DNA of 64,000 nucleotides from CAITZA01 sp937915285. GTDB taxonomy: Bacteria; Desulfobacterota; Desulfomonilia; Desulfomonilales; Desulfomonilaceae. The stretch lies in assembly GCA_036821825.1 (NCBI GenBank), contig DAISIV010000005.1:53247-117246 (forward strand), written 5' to 3'. How positions within the stretch are numbered: the first letter of the stretch is position 1; the number at the start of each line of letters is the position of its first letter. The translations under genes were made by a program, and so were the position numbers. The notes below the pieces were generated by a model, which saw only the letters and a program-made list of their open reading frames with translations, ran no database searches and was not told the DNA's origin. Of this stretch, positions 35,815 through 45,572 are shown piece after piece.

Positions 35815-37590
35815 ATGGCTGAGAATACTGGAACTCTTCAAGATAACGCCTGCCTCTACGGGCAGACCCCTTCAAAAATGATGACAGCCGCCCAGGCGGT
35901 GTCTCGCTTCATCTCGCATGGCTCTCACATAGGTTTCGGAGGTTTTTCTTTATGCCGGAACGCAATGTCCATTTCCCATGAAATAATTCGCCAGGGAATT
36001 TCAAACCTTCATATCAGCAGTGTTAATCCGGCCTACGGTGTGGATGTCCTGGTAGGGGCCGGCTTGGTCTCCTACATCGAATCCGGATGTCTGAACATGG
36101 AACGTCTGGGTCTGCCTCGTAATTTCTGCCGGGCTGTAGAGAAGGGAATCGTGAAGTCGGAGGACTACGAGCATCTCGGCATGACCATGCGATACCTGGC
36201 AGGGTCCCTGGGCATCAGTTTTATTCCCACCAAAGCCGAAATTGGATCCGATATTGCCAACAAGTCCTCATCCTCCAATATGAAACTCACTCATGGAAAC
36301 TGCCCATTCACTGGTGAGAAATATGTTTTGCTACCTGCGTGTAAACCGGATGTTGCAGTCATATTTGTGACCAAGGCGGATGAGAGTGGCAATGCCCAGA
36401 TAGACGGCTCCGTTTTCTCTGACGAGTACATTGCCAAGGCTGCAGACAAGATAATAGTCGTGGCCGAGCTTATAGTGGATTCTGACACGATAAGACAGAA
36501 CCCGAGCGACACCGTTATCCCGGCCTACAGGGTCAATGCCGTCGTGCATGAACCCTGGGGCGCCTATCCCACAGCCTTACCGGGTCACTATGACTATGAT
36601 TACGACGCACTGAATCTTTATCAGGCATACGCAAAGGACCATGAACAATTTCAGGAGTATCTCCGGAAATACATATACGGGACAAAGGACTTTACTGAGT
36701 TTCTGGATCTTTCGCTGACTCCATCCAGGATGCAGCAACTGAGATATGACCCTCGGCTGGGATATTCACAGCAGGTGGCAGAAAAGGTCACAATAGGGGG
36801 TAAGAACAAGCCATTACCTCAAGACGGCTATACAAGAAACGAAATGATGATCGTCGCCGCAGCCAGGCAGATCAGGGATGGTGACATTGCCATAATAGGA
36901 ACAGGTTTGCCAATGGCGGCCACCTCATTGGCGATGAACATTCATGCCCCACAACTGGCATATGTCGTGGAGACAGGCATCGGCGACATGTCACCGCTGC
37001 ACGCTTGCCTTTCAGTGGCGGACACGAGGTTGTTGGGGGCGGCAAAACCAGCTTTTGTCAGAAATATCATGGAGGCGCTGGGGTTTCTTGTCCAGAGAGG
37101 CTTTGCGGATGTCGGTTTCCTCGGCGGAGCCCAGATAGACATGTTCGGAAATCTGAATGCGACATCAGCCGGAGATTATACCCTACCTAAAAAACGGTTT
37201 CCAGGCAGCGGAGGCGCCAACCCTATCGCTTCCTGCGCCGGAAGAGTCCTGACAATAATTCGGCATGAGAAACGTAGGTTTGTGAAGAAGGTGGACTACA
37301 TCACGAGTCCTGGTTTTCTTGATGGCGGTGATTCAAGGAAGGACGCCGGTCTAAGAGGCGGTGGTCCAGATAGGGTTATAAGCGATTTGGCTATAATGGA
37401 TTTTGAGCCCTTGAGTAAACGAATGAGGGTGATTTCGTTGCACCCGGGGGTAACAAAGGAACAGGTACAGGAAGCTACCGGTTTTGAAATGCTCTTCGCC
37501 GACAATCTCGAAATCACTGAACCTCCATCTGAGCTGGAACTTTCCGTGATGCGAGCAAAGGTTGGACTGGTTTACCTGTCCGGCGATTGA
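35815..37590 (+). CDS. Fused alpha-beta family I CoA-transferase, glutaconate CoA-transferase-like
   Basis: Transfers CoA between carboxylates. The N-terminal half (about 1-300) matches the GctA-type alpha domain with SHIGFGGFSLCRN, FIPTKAEIGSDI and AVIFVTKADESGNAQIDG; the C-terminal half (about 335-590) matches the GctB-type beta domain with DIAIIGTGLPMAA, VVETGIGD holding the probable catalytic Glu386, and LGGAQIDMFGNLNA. The two subunits are normally separate polypeptides, so this is a fusion of 591 residues. It lies 275 bases after the oxidoreductase operon and 437 bases before the tct genes. It could activate the acid taken up by either neighbour; the substrate pair is unknown. Confidence 0.85.
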   Translation: MAENTGTLQDNACLYGQTPSKMMTAAQAVSRFISHGSHIGFGGFSLCRNAMSISHEIIRQGISNLHISSVNPAYGVDVLVGAGLVSYIESGCLNMERLGLPRNFCRAVEKGIVKSEDYEHLGMTMRYLAGSLGISFIPTKAEIGSDIANKSSSSNMKLTHGNCPFTGEKYVLLPACKPDVAVIFVTKADESGNAQIDGSVFSDEYIAKAADKIIVVAELIVDSDTIRQNPSDTVIPAYRVNAVVHEPWGAYPTALPGHYDYDYDALNLYQAYAKDHEQFQEYLRKYIYGTKDFTEFLDLSLTPSRMQQLRYDPRLGYSQQVAEKVTIGGKNKPLPQDGYTRNEMMIVAAARQIRDGDIAIIGTGLPMAATSLAMNIHAPQLAYVVETGIGDMSPLHACLSVADTRLLGAAKPAFVRNIMEALGFLVQRGFADVGFLGGAQIDMFGNLNATSAGDYTLPKKRFPGSGGANPIASCAGRVLTIIRHEKRRFVKKVDYITSPGFLDGGDSRKDAGLRGGGPDRVISDLAIMDFEPLSKRMRVISLHPGVTKEQVQEATGFEMLFADNLEITEPPSELELSVMRAKVGLVYLSGD

Positions 37591-38027
37591 GAAGGCATAT
37601 TTGGCTTACTGAGATCGAATTGGGGAAGGTAAAACTTGTTGGGCTTGGAGAAAGGTTGATCATCGACAAAGCTTGCATGGCATTTTGCACTGGGCTTCAT
37701 GGCTGCTCAAGCTTCATAGCCGTTTGGAATTGTTAGCGTAAGACTTACAGTTGAGCCACCCAGCGCATGGACTGCCTTAGGATTGCCACAAAACTCCGGT
37801 CGCTTTCAGATTGTTTTCAACATCTGTTTCGCTATCCGGGAATTAGAACGGTTATTCCTTAGGCATCCCAATTAAGGTTCCGAAACAATCACCTGACCTG
37901 AAACATCAAACGCTGGTTCATGGTTTGTTAATGTTTAAGGCCCGGTGTTCATTCAAATTTCCCTTAAAACAGTTATTTGCCGAAAAGAATGCTTACCCAC
38001 ACGGGTTTCCTACAGGAGGAAAAATCT
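37591..38027. other. Intergenic region before tctC
   Basis: No gene is seen. Small features are a tandem GCTTCATGGC/GCTTCATAGC pair near 37695-37720, GTAAG-A-CTTAC at 37738-37748 and CCTTA-N11-TAAGG at 37857-37877. None is a clear terminator or promoter. AGGAGGA at 38014-38020 is the ribosome binding site of tctC. Confidence 0.4.
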
Positions 38028-38990
38028 ATGCGCAAGTTAGTCGTAATGACCATATCTGTAATTCTTCTGTCGACCATCGCCATCCCTGCGATTGCTGAGG
38101 AAAAATATCCCAATAGACCAATTGACTTCATTTGCACATGGGGTGTTGGTGGTGGAGCCGATCAGATGTCCAGGACTTTGAGCAAGCTCCTAGAACCGAT
38201 AATTGGTGTACCCTGCCCTGTCTCCAACAAACCGGGGGCTTCCGGTAACACCGGTATAACCGACATCTTGGCAGGAAAAGCGGACGGCTACACAATGGCC
38301 GTTTTGATTGCGGACACGCTTTGCACCCTGCCGGCCAAACAGGCAAGATACAAATTCGATGACCTTGAATGGATTGTACGCACACAGCTTGCCCCCTCAT
38401 ACCTATTGGTACGCGATGAAAGCCAGTTCAAGAATATCAATGACTTGCTGGACTATGCCAAGGCCAACCCGGGTAAAATAAAAGTGGGCGTGACTGGATT
38501 TGGAACCTTGGAAGACATGACCGTTATGTTTCTGGGAACCAAGGGCTACAAAATGGTGCCGGTTCCCATGCCGAATCCTGGTGAGCGTTATGCGGCGACC
38601 CTTGGCGGTCACAATGAGGTGCTCTACGAGCAGGCAGGCGATGTAAAGCAGTATATTGAGTCCAAGCAGCTACGCCCGCTTATCATTTTTGCAGAAAAAA
38701 GAAGCTCGGCATTCCCAGATGTTCCATGTTCCAAGGAATTGGGGTTCGACATTTTTCTCCCCCAGTTTCGCAGTATTGTCATGAAAAAGGGTGTTGACCC
38801 GCAGAAGGTCCAGGTAGTGGCAGAAGCGGTCAAAAAGGCAGTGCAGACTCCTGAATGGAAGAAGTTCGCCAAAGACCAATATGTGGACGAGGACAGTTTC
38901 ATGGATCATGACAAGTTTCCTGAGTGGGCCAGAGCTGAAATGGAGGTCATGAGGAAACACCTTCTGGAATTTGGATTTGTGAAGCCCTAG
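38028..38990 (+). CDS. tctC: Tripartite tricarboxylate transporter substrate-binding protein TctC
   Basis: Periplasmic receptor of the TTT (Bug) family. ATG 38028 follows AGGAGGA by seven bases and gives a clean signal peptide (MRKLVVMTISVILLSTIAIPAIA); an earlier in-frame ATG at 37977 would spoil it. Mature features are YPNRPIDFICTWGVGGGADQMSR, the SNKPGASGNTGITDILAGKADGYT block and DVPCSKELG. It heads tctC-tctB-tctA-MFS. Ligands of the family include citrate, aromatic acids and other carboxylates. Confidence 0.9.
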   Translation: MRKLVVMTISVILLSTIAIPAIAEEKYPNRPIDFICTWGVGGGADQMSRTLSKLLEPIIGVPCPVSNKPGASGNTGITDILAGKADGYTMAVLIADTLCTLPAKQARYKFDDLEWIVRTQLAPSYLLVRDESQFKNINDLLDYAKANPGKIKVGVTGFGTLEDMTVMFLGTKGYKMVPVPMPNPGERYAATLGGHNEVLYEQAGDVKQYIESKQLRPLIIFAEKRSSAFPDVPCSKELGFDIFLPQFRSIVMKKGVDPQKVQVVAEAVKKAVQTPEWKKFAKDQYVDEDSFMDHDKFPEWARAEMEVMRKHLLEFGFVKP

Positions 38991-39013
38991 GGACAGAATA
39001 AGGGAGAAACTAC

Positions 39014-39550
39014 ATGAGCGAAGAGAACTTCGGCAATTCCGTTTCTCGTCAAGTGGCTCGAGCGTCTATTGGCCCACTCCTCATACTCATGGTCGCCTTC
39101 TATTTTTATTACATAGCCTGTTGCATGGGCCCGGCCCCAATGGGACAACTCGGGGCCGATTTCTGGCCCAAGATGATTCTTGCCGCTCTAATGGGCAGTT
39201 GCGTAATAAAGATGGTAGAGATCATCTGGAACCGGGACAGGCTGGCAGCAGAGGCTGAGACCAGGCCGGTTATGGATAATATCAAGCTCACTGCAATGAT
39301 CGTTATCCTGATTGCTACAGTGTTTGCCATAGATTATATCGGGTTCGCCCTAGCCAATACCCTGTTCATGATAATATTTCTAAGGCTTGTAGGCTTCAGC
39401 AAACCCATTCCTCTGGTGTTGGTCTCTCTTATCTCAACAGTTGTAATGCTCTACATCTTCGTGAAAGTGGTTTACCTGCCACTCCCGAAGGGGTACGGCT
39501 TTTTTGAGGACATAAGTCTGTATATTTATCGGGCCCTTTTTCTTCTCTAG
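39014..39550 (+). CDS. tctB: Tripartite tricarboxylate transporter small membrane subunit TctB
   Basis: Small membrane protein of 178 residues with about four hydrophobic helices, the expected layout and position of TctB between the receptor and the large permease. Landmarks are GADFWPKMILAALM and a central IDYIGFALANTLFMIIFLRL stretch. The start has GGGAGAAA upstream. Confidence 0.85.
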   Translation: MSEENFGNSVSRQVARASIGPLLILMVAFYFYYIACCMGPAPMGQLGADFWPKMILAALMGSCVIKMVEIIWNRDRLAAEAETRPVMDNIKLTAMIVILIATVFAIDYIGFALANTLFMIIFLRLVGFSKPIPLVLVSLISTVVMLYIFVKVVYLPLPKGYGFFEDISLYIYRALFLL

Positions 39551-39560
39551 GAGGCCTGTC

Positions 39561-39584
39561 ATGGATTCTGAGGTATTAACATGA
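39561..39584 (+). CDS. Seven-codon leader ORF before tctA
   Basis: ATG 39561 has a strong GGAGG at 39550-39554 with six bases between, encodes MDSEVLT and stops at TGA 39582-39584, which overlaps the tctA ATG at 39581 (ATGA). It may couple tctA translation to ribosomes leaving tctB. tctA also has its own GAGGT at 39570-39574. The peptide itself may have no function. Confidence 0.35.
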   Translation: MDSEVLT

Positions 39585-41110
39585 GCCAACTGGATTTATT
39601 GTGGATAGGCTTGGCAAATTCGTTTGCGCCTCTCAACCTGTCTATGACTCTACTTGGTCTGATTGTAGGAGTAGTAGCAGGAGCGCTACCAGGCATAACA
39701 ATGCTCAACGCCATCGTACTAGTGCTCCCGTTCACATATTCCATGGATATAGTCCCGTCATTGCTGTTGATGACGGGTGTTTACTGCGGGGGAGTATTCG
39801 GAGGTTCCATAACAGGTATATTGTTCAACATACCTGGAGACCCCATGAACGTTCCCGCTACCTGGGAGGGATACAAACTTAACAAGCAGGGACATGTTTC
39901 CAAGGCCCTCGGGACCGCTATACTCTGCTCTGCGCTAGGCGGCTTTTTCAGCGGTCTCATAATGACATTCATCTCCCCTCCATTCGCTAGAGTTGCCCTT
40001 AGCTTCTCTGCCACCGAATATTTCGGTGTCATATTGCTTGGGCTTGTGAGCGTTGTCGTCATAGGAACCAAGTCATTAGGATCAGCCTTGATCTGTTTGT
40101 TCATAGGAATGTTCCTTGGAACAATCGGAATTGATGACATCTATGGGGCCGCAAGATTCACTTATGACTCACGATTGCTGGAAACAGGCATCAATTTCAC
40201 CGTAGTGCTGATTGGTCTATTCGCCATCGGTGAAGTCATGGATCAGCTCTGTAGAAAGTATCCTGAAGAAGGCGCCAAGGTTAAAGGCAGGCCGAAGACA
40301 GAGTTGCCTACACTAGCGGATCTTTTTTCGTGGAAGGGCTCCCTACTTAGGGGATTGGGCATAGGAACGGTAATTGGGGGAATTCCCGGAGCGGGAGCTA
40401 CCGTTGCATCGTTTGTCAGCTACGGAGCTGAAAAACAGTTTGCTAAAGAACCCGAAAAATTCGGCAATGGGAGTTGGGAGGGTTTGTCCTCAACTTCTGT
40501 GGCTATAAATGCCTCAACCGGGGGCGCCATGATACCATTGCTAGCGTTAGGCATTCCCGGAAGTGGGGCCACTGCAGTCATGATGGGCGCTTTTCTGCTG
40601 CACGGAATTCAGCCAGGCCCCCTACTGTTCACCAAAACACCTGAGTCTGTTTACACGGTTTTTGTCGGAATGCTGGTGTGTAACTTCCTGATGATATTTG
40701 CAGGACTTATTTGCGCAAAGTTCTTTTCAGAACTGATGAGAGCCCCCGAATCGGTCATGGGCGCATTAATTGTGTCCATGAGCCTGATAGGCGCCTACGC
40801 CCTACGTAATGACATGGCCGATGTAATGTACATGGCCTTATTCGGTATAGCCGGTTTCTTCATGCGGCGTTATGATCTCCCAATGCCCCCTTTGGTTCTT
40901 GGGGTAATCTTAGGACCGCTTGCCGAGCGGTATTTTATAACGGCCATGATTGGGAGTGGGAACGATTGGACGATATTTTTTACGAGACCTATTACCCTTG
41001 GGCTCATCATAGCCTCAGTTTTGATACTGGCTCTCCCGATATGGCAGAAATATCGCAGGGACAGGGGCGCAGCGGTAGCGCTGTCAGATGAACAAGCCGA
41101 AGGTTGTTAA
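39581..41110 (+). CDS. tctA: Tripartite tricarboxylate transporter large permease TctA
   Basis: Large membrane subunit of 509 residues. Family blocks are LIVGVVAGALPGITMLNAI, GGVFGGSITGILFNIPGDP, GLGIGTVIGGIPGAGATVASFVSY and ALGIPGSGATAVMMGAF, with about ten to twelve hydrophobic helices. The signature repeated PGxG loops likely line the transport path. A tiny reading frame directly before it overlaps its start codon. It overlaps or nearly overlaps the following MFS gene. Confidence 0.93.
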   Translation: MSQLDLLWIGLANSFAPLNLSMTLLGLIVGVVAGALPGITMLNAIVLVLPFTYSMDIVPSLLLMTGVYCGGVFGGSITGILFNIPGDPMNVPATWEGYKLNKQGHVSKALGTAILCSALGGFFSGLIMTFISPPFARVALSFSATEYFGVILLGLVSVVVIGTKSLGSALICLFIGMFLGTIGIDDIYGAARFTYDSRLLETGINFTVVLIGLFAIGEVMDQLCRKYPEEGAKVKGRPKTELPTLADLFSWKGSLLRGLGIGTVIGGIPGAGATVASFVSYGAEKQFAKEPEKFGNGSWEGLSSTSVAINASTGGAMIPLLALGIPGSGATAVMMGAFLLHGIQPGPLLFTKTPESVYTVFVGMLVCNFLMIFAGLICAKFFSELMRAPESVMGALIVSMSLIGAYALRNDMADVMYMALFGIAGFFMRRYDLPMPPLVLGVILGPLAERYFITAMIGSGNDWTIFFTRPITLGLIIASVLILALPIWQKYRRDRGAAVALSDEQAEGC

Positions 41111-42294
41111 AGAAACAACAAGACATGTTTCCCGTCTTTTACGGACATTTTTTGTGTCATTTCATCATGGGAATCTTTCCCGCGCTAGTCATTCCGCTCA
41201 CTGATGCTCTCAAGCTGTCAGTAGCCGACGTATTAGCGCTTTCATTTCTGCAATTCCTGTTTTTTGGTGTGACATCGGTAGCTTGGGGCGCCCTCGGCGA
41301 CAGGGTTGGGGGCGTTCCATTACTCAAGGTCATGTTTGCCGGTTGCAGTCTTTCTACCATCGCATGCGCATGGTTTCTGGGATCTTCATCACATCTTTAT
41401 TACGCTCTTGGGTCCGTCGGGATATTCACCGGTATTTATCACCCTATTGGAATGGGCTTGATTTCCCGTTCGGCGCCAAAATTAAATCTTGCAATGGGAT
41501 ATGTGGCCGCTTTCGGTGGGCTTGGAATGGCGCTTGCGCCATTTATTACCGGCGTCATCTGCTGGACGATGGGTCCTGGATATCCTTTCATTTTTGCCGC
41601 CATACTCAGCGCTACCGGGTTAATACTGTGTCGTGGTCTGCAAGATCAGGGAGAACACCCCACTGTAGCTTCGAAACATTCCCCAAATGGCATCAAATAC
41701 ATGCCTCTCATCACACTACTAGTTTCAATGGTCCTGGCGGGAATGGTTGCCACAGGTTCCACAGTGGTGTTTCCGGCTTTTCTGGAGCTGGGCGCAAAGG
41801 ATTTTCAGTCATACTTTCTCGGCATCTTCCCCCATCTTCCAAGTAATGCGTTTTTCATGTCAATTGTGTCAGTCATCCAGTTGATAGGTGTAGTGGGGCA
41901 ACTAAGCGGCGGAATCATCGGACAGAAATATGGCCCAAAAATAAGCTATGTGACCTGCCATGCCGTTTGCATGTTCCTGTCGTTTCTTATGTCCGCAGTT
42001 AGCGGGTATCAATTGATAATGCTTTCTTCCGTCTATTTTTTTTTCCTGTTAGGAAACCAGTCGATGGAAAACGCCATTCTGGCTGGAACCGTTCCGAAAA
42101 GATTCCAGCACTCCATTTTTGGCTTAAAATACATCCTCTATTTTGGTGTAGGATCTTTCTCGGTCAAATTCATGAGCTGGGTCCAGTCAACATACGGCAT
42201 CCACTACTCTTTCGCCGGATTAGGGATAATATCGGGATTACTCGTTATTTCCCTGCTTTTATTTTGCCTTGTAGATAGAACAAATATTCAATAA
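41104..42294 (+). CDS. Major facilitator superfamily transporter
   Basis: Twelve-helix carrier of 396 residues. The loop between helices 2 and 3 reads WGALGDRVGG, the MFS motif A; YHPIGMGLISR and FITGVICW follow. TTG 41104 overlaps the tctA stop by seven bases; ATG 41125 is an alternative and no good ribosome binding site is seen for either, so translation is probably coupled. Joint transcription with the TTT system suggests exchange or export of the same or a related compound. Resemblance to the fosmidomycin-resistance type is superficial; no substrate is assigned. Confidence 0.82.
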   Translation: MLKKQQDMFPVFYGHFLCHFIMGIFPALVIPLTDALKLSVADVLALSFLQFLFFGVTSVAWGALGDRVGGVPLLKVMFAGCSLSTIACAWFLGSSSHLYYALGSVGIFTGIYHPIGMGLISRSAPKLNLAMGYVAAFGGLGMALAPFITGVICWTMGPGYPFIFAAILSATGLILCRGLQDQGEHPTVASKHSPNGIKYMPLITLLVSMVLAGMVATGSTVVFPAFLELGAKDFQSYFLGIFPHLPSNAFFMSIVSVIQLIGVVGQLSGGIIGQKYGPKISYVTCHAVCMFLSFLMSAVSGYQLIMLSSVYFFFLLGNQSMENAILAGTVPKRFQHSIFGLKYILYFGVGSFSVKFMSWVQSTYGIHYSFAGLGIISGLLVISLLLFCLVDRTNIQ

Positions 42295-42333
42295 GCTTCA
42301 TAAGCCATTGAATTGAAGCGATTATTTTCACGA
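42295..42333 (+). terminator. Possible terminator after MFS gene
   Basis: A GCTTCA (42295-42300) and TGAAGC (42314-42319) pair form a 6-bp stem with a 13-base loop, followed by GATTATTTTC. Stem and T-run are both weak. Confidence 0.3.
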
Positions 42334-42683
42334 TGATAAAGATGCGGCATTGTTGCTCATGCTACAAGGATAAAACTCCTACCGGGGACGGAATACAGAA
42401 AGCCAGATACTATCGATAGCCCGAGGCAAACCGGACCTTTTAACGAGTCATGAGGTCACCCTCGAGATATGGCCAAGTCCGAGATGAACACAGGAATTTG
42501 TGAATCCGAGGTTGTTCACCTCATGTGGGATAGTTATGAAGTTAGGCCCCTTGCATCAACCAGGACTGTCACATCTCGGTCCGGTGGTGGCCCCTCGCTC
42601 TAACAGATAACCAATCATTGTTATAAACGATAGTATACGGGAAGATGCAAATTGTTAGGTATTGGATTTCTTTTAAGGAAGGC
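42334..42683. other. Intergenic region between MFS gene and tRNA-Pro
   Basis: No gene is supported. A short frame crossing the tRNA is a shadow. GAGGT-N5-ACCTC at 42508-42522 is a small dyad without a T-run. A promoter or small RNA cannot be excluded. Confidence 0.4.
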
Positions 42684-42760
42684 TGGTCGGGGCGACTGGA
42701 TTTGAACCAGCGACCACCTGAACCCCATTCAGGTACGCTACCAGGCTGCGCTACGCCCCG
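42684..42760 (-). tRNA. tRNA-Pro (anticodon GGG), CCA encoded
   Basis: Read on the minus strand, the gene starts CGGGGCG and its 7-bp acceptor stem closes with CGCCCCG followed by A and an encoded CCA. The D arm has AGCGCAGCCTGGTAGC. The anticodon stem CCTGA/TCAGG is perfect around the loop ATGGGGT, giving anticodon GGG. The T arm contains GGTTCAAATCC. The 77-base structure including CCA matches proline tRNA of other bacteria closely. Confidence 0.97.
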
Positions 42761-42932
42761 ACGCAAGCCACAACAATAACTCCTAAGCCGGAAGTTGTCA
42801 ACATTATTTCTGGGCGTGAATCGAACACGCCGATGTACGCTGCCATGGCGGATCGTCTAGTCAATTCATCAAATATTTCAGAGTGTTGTCTACATTGACC
42901 ATCTTGCGGGCAATCCGGAAACAGGCGACTGA

Positions 42933-45572
42933 TCAGTCTTTCCGGGCATTAGCTGATGGCCTCACGCCGATCAGACGCCCCAGGCGCTCAAGCGCAAGGT
43001 CGCGTCTCAACGGGTCAACCAAGCCCTGTATTGTCTTTTTGGAAGCCACGAATTCGATGATCTTCATTTCATCCAGACGGTTCAGGGCGTTGTTCACCGT
43101 AACCGATGGGAGGGTCGGTTTGATCTGGCCTTCCTCGAAATTTATCGATTCCAGTCTCTTGCCTAGCGACTTGATAAATTCCTTCTGGGCCATGGGTTTA
43201 TCTTCCAGTCCGTCCAGCGCCAGCAGGACCACGTAATACACGCTGGTGAGGTCTCTTATGAGTGAGGAAACCGATTTTATGGCCTTCAGATCAACCACGC
43301 TGTAGCCTGTCTCATCTGCGGAAATCCAGTTAGCGCCCTTGAAGAAGTCGCATGCGTTGCTGACCAGCTCTTCTTCTGGCGCCAGTGGATCTGCTATGAA
43401 CTCGAGTTCGAGCAGGGACTTCATGAATCTGAAGTCATCGGTGATTTCGCTGGCGCTAATGGCTGATCGTCCGGACTGGCTGAATACTATGGCCGTAGCG
43501 GCGATGGCGCATGGCCATAAAGAATTCACAAGTGTGTTCTTATAAAACTCTATATTGGCGAGCCTCTCGGGATTTATGGCGTAAACCCTGTCCCTCAGTG
43601 GGGCCTCGGGTGAAAAGAGCAGGAACTTTCTCTTTTTGAACAATCCCAGGCTCTCATCCAGCGCCACTTTCACATCGGAGCAGCTATCCGTAACCTGAAC
43701 GCCCCTGCAGCCCAAAAGATAGGCGATTCTTCCGGCGCTAGCCACCAGATCATCATGAGAGAATTCAACCGAACCCTCACAAACGACTGCGGCAGATGAT
43801 AATTCGATAGCGTTCACAGCCGACGCTTCTATCATTGCGCTCATGAGATAGTAGGCGAAGTCATGAGTTAGCTGCCTTCTCTCGGACAATGTGATACCGG
43901 TTAGAGAACAGCCTTTTATACTTCTCTCACAGAACTCCCTGAATGAGAGCGGCTCATGGAAACGCATGTAAACAGTTCCATACCGTTTGCCGAATATCTT
44001 GCGTGAACTCAACAGGGAGCGGAAGGATTCCTTCTCCTTTTCATGCCCTGAGAGTTCGCTCAGATAAGATTTCTCCTCGGGAATCTGGTCATATCCCACG
44101 TAGCACGGCACGAAGGTAAGGTCTTCGAATTCGCCATCAAAAGCGACATCAAGCAGGAATGACAGCAACCCGAGCTTTGGGGCCAAGAGCTTTCCTGTCC
44201 TGCTACGGCCCCCCTCAATGTAAAAATTCAGGTTGGTCTTCTCCCTCACCAGCACCTTAACATAGGCGGCAAAAACCTTTGTGTAAAGTTCCAGCCCCTT
44301 TAGCGACCGCCTGAGAAAAAAGGCGCCACCACTCCTCAGGATCGGGCCGATCGGCCAGAATGAGAGGTTCTTCCCGGCGGCCATGAACGGCACGGTCATC
44401 TGATGGATGAAAGACAGATAACCCAGGAAAAGGTAATCGAAATGACTCTTGTGGCTTGAAACGAATATCAGCGAACCCTTTTCGTTGTATTTCTTGAGCT
44501 TGGCGAAATCCGAATCATGGTAATCCACCCTGTCGAAGAGTGTTTTGAACAGGAGTCGCAACAGGTAGTAGAGACCGTGATAAACCTGGATTTTCTGGTC
44601 TGCCGCAATCTCATCGACATAGGATTCGGCCTTCTTGCGGACCTTGTCTTCTCGCTCGTTCTTCTCAGCAGCGGTTCTGGCTACCGCTTCCTGAACATTC
44701 TTGTCCTGAAGCACCAGTTCCTTAATCTCTGTCCGGGACAGTTTCTCAGCCCCGCGGTTTATCCTTATCCGGGAATTGATCCTGTCTATGAGGTCGGTAC
44801 GAAGCTTGAACGGCAGATCATCCCATGACACGCCTGAACCGAACTCCTCAAATTCAGTGATCAAAGTGACCGGCTCGCCCACCAGCAATTCGGGTACTGT
44901 CCATTTCCTGATGGCTATGAGTATGCGGCTGATGGGTCCGGGTCTGTCGGAATCCCCGAGGAAGGTTTCCCAGAAAGGCCTTATCTGACGCTTGTGCCGT
45001 CGGTCGTAGAGAATGAAAAGCGGTATCACCGATATTGGGGCCGCTACCTTGCCCTGAACGTCCAGAAGCATGCTGACAGGATCACTCGCGGGATTGATAT
45101 ATCTGTCACGCGAAGTTGACTCGTCCACCAGGTAAAATGCGCTGGCTCCCCCATTGGCAAGTATGTCCGCTACAATCTGGGTGTCCAGCGGACGGTTTCT
45201 ACGCCGACCCGAGAACAAGCCCCTGATCCTGTCCTTCCAGATGCTGAGCCATTTCCAGATGGAGCCACCGGCGTAGTCTCCAGAACCGAGTAAGGCCCAT
45301 GGAGTCGGCAGGCCGAGTTCGTTGAACTTCATCCTTATGAAATGGAGGTCATACGAACTGGGAAACTTGATGGCGTAAACAACCGGCCCCTGGCTGGATA
45401 ACTCGCGTATCTGGCTCACAGAGTCATCATCGATCATTACACGGCTGGATAGTATGGGAATGAGTCTTCTAAGCAACCACGGAGGCGCCTGGTCAAGCAC
45501 TCCGGCTACCGACGAAAAACGGCCTGAAGCCAGATAGGGTGGAATGGAGTTCCTGTCAAAACTAAGAGTCAT
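42933..45572 (-). CDS. plsB: Glycerol-3-phosphate 1-O-acyltransferase PlsB
   Basis: First step of phospholipid synthesis, acylating sn-glycerol-3-phosphate at position 1. At 879 residues it is the long membrane-associated PlsB form, not PlsY. Acyltransferase blocks are SSHKSHFDYL (the HX4D motif), GAFFLRRS, the glycerol-phosphate-binding FYIEGGRSRTGK and LTFVPCYVGYDQIPE. The long N-terminal region and the C-terminal helical region fit PlsB. It stands alone between the tRNA gene and a divergent TPR gene. PlsB is less common than PlsX/PlsY outside Gammaproteobacteria but is known in Desulfobacterota. Confidence 0.93.
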   Translation of the reverse strand: MTLSFDRNSIPPYLASGRFSSVAGVLDQAPPWLLRRLIPILSSRVMIDDDSVSQIRELSSQGPVVYAIKFPSSYDLHFIRMKFNELGLPTPWALLGSGDYAGGSIWKWLSIWKDRIRGLFSGRRRNRPLDTQIVADILANGGASAFYLVDESTSRDRYINPASDPVSMLLDVQGKVAAPISVIPLFILYDRRHKRQIRPFWETFLGDSDRPGPISRILIAIRKWTVPELLVGEPVTLITEFEEFGSGVSWDDLPFKLRTDLIDRINSRIRINRGAEKLSRTEIKELVLQDKNVQEAVARTAAEKNEREDKVRKKAESYVDEIAADQKIQVYHGLYYLLRLLFKTLFDRVDYHDSDFAKLKKYNEKGSLIFVSSHKSHFDYLFLGYLSFIHQMTVPFMAAGKNLSFWPIGPILRSGGAFFLRRSLKGLELYTKVFAAYVKVLVREKTNLNFYIEGGRSRTGKLLAPKLGLLSFLLDVAFDGEFEDLTFVPCYVGYDQIPEEKSYLSELSGHEKEKESFRSLLSSRKIFGKRYGTVYMRFHEPLSFREFCERSIKGCSLTGITLSERRQLTHDFAYYLMSAMIEASAVNAIELSSAAVVCEGSVEFSHDDLVASAGRIAYLLGCRGVQVTDSCSDVKVALDESLGLFKKRKFLLFSPEAPLRDRVYAINPERLANIEFYKNTLVNSLWPCAIAATAIVFSQSGRSAISASEITDDFRFMKSLLELEFIADPLAPEEELVSNACDFFKGANWISADETGYSVVDLKAIKSVSSLIRDLTSVYYVVLLALDGLEDKPMAQKEFIKSLGKRLESINFEEGQIKPTLPSVTVNNALNRLDEMKIIEFVASKKTIQGLVDPLRRDLALERLGRLIGVRPSANARKD

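Noticed and set aside
42569..42766. 65-codon frame on the minus strand with RGVAQPGS-like start
   Set aside because: It is a translation through the tRNA-Pro gene; this kind of frame is a common artefact.
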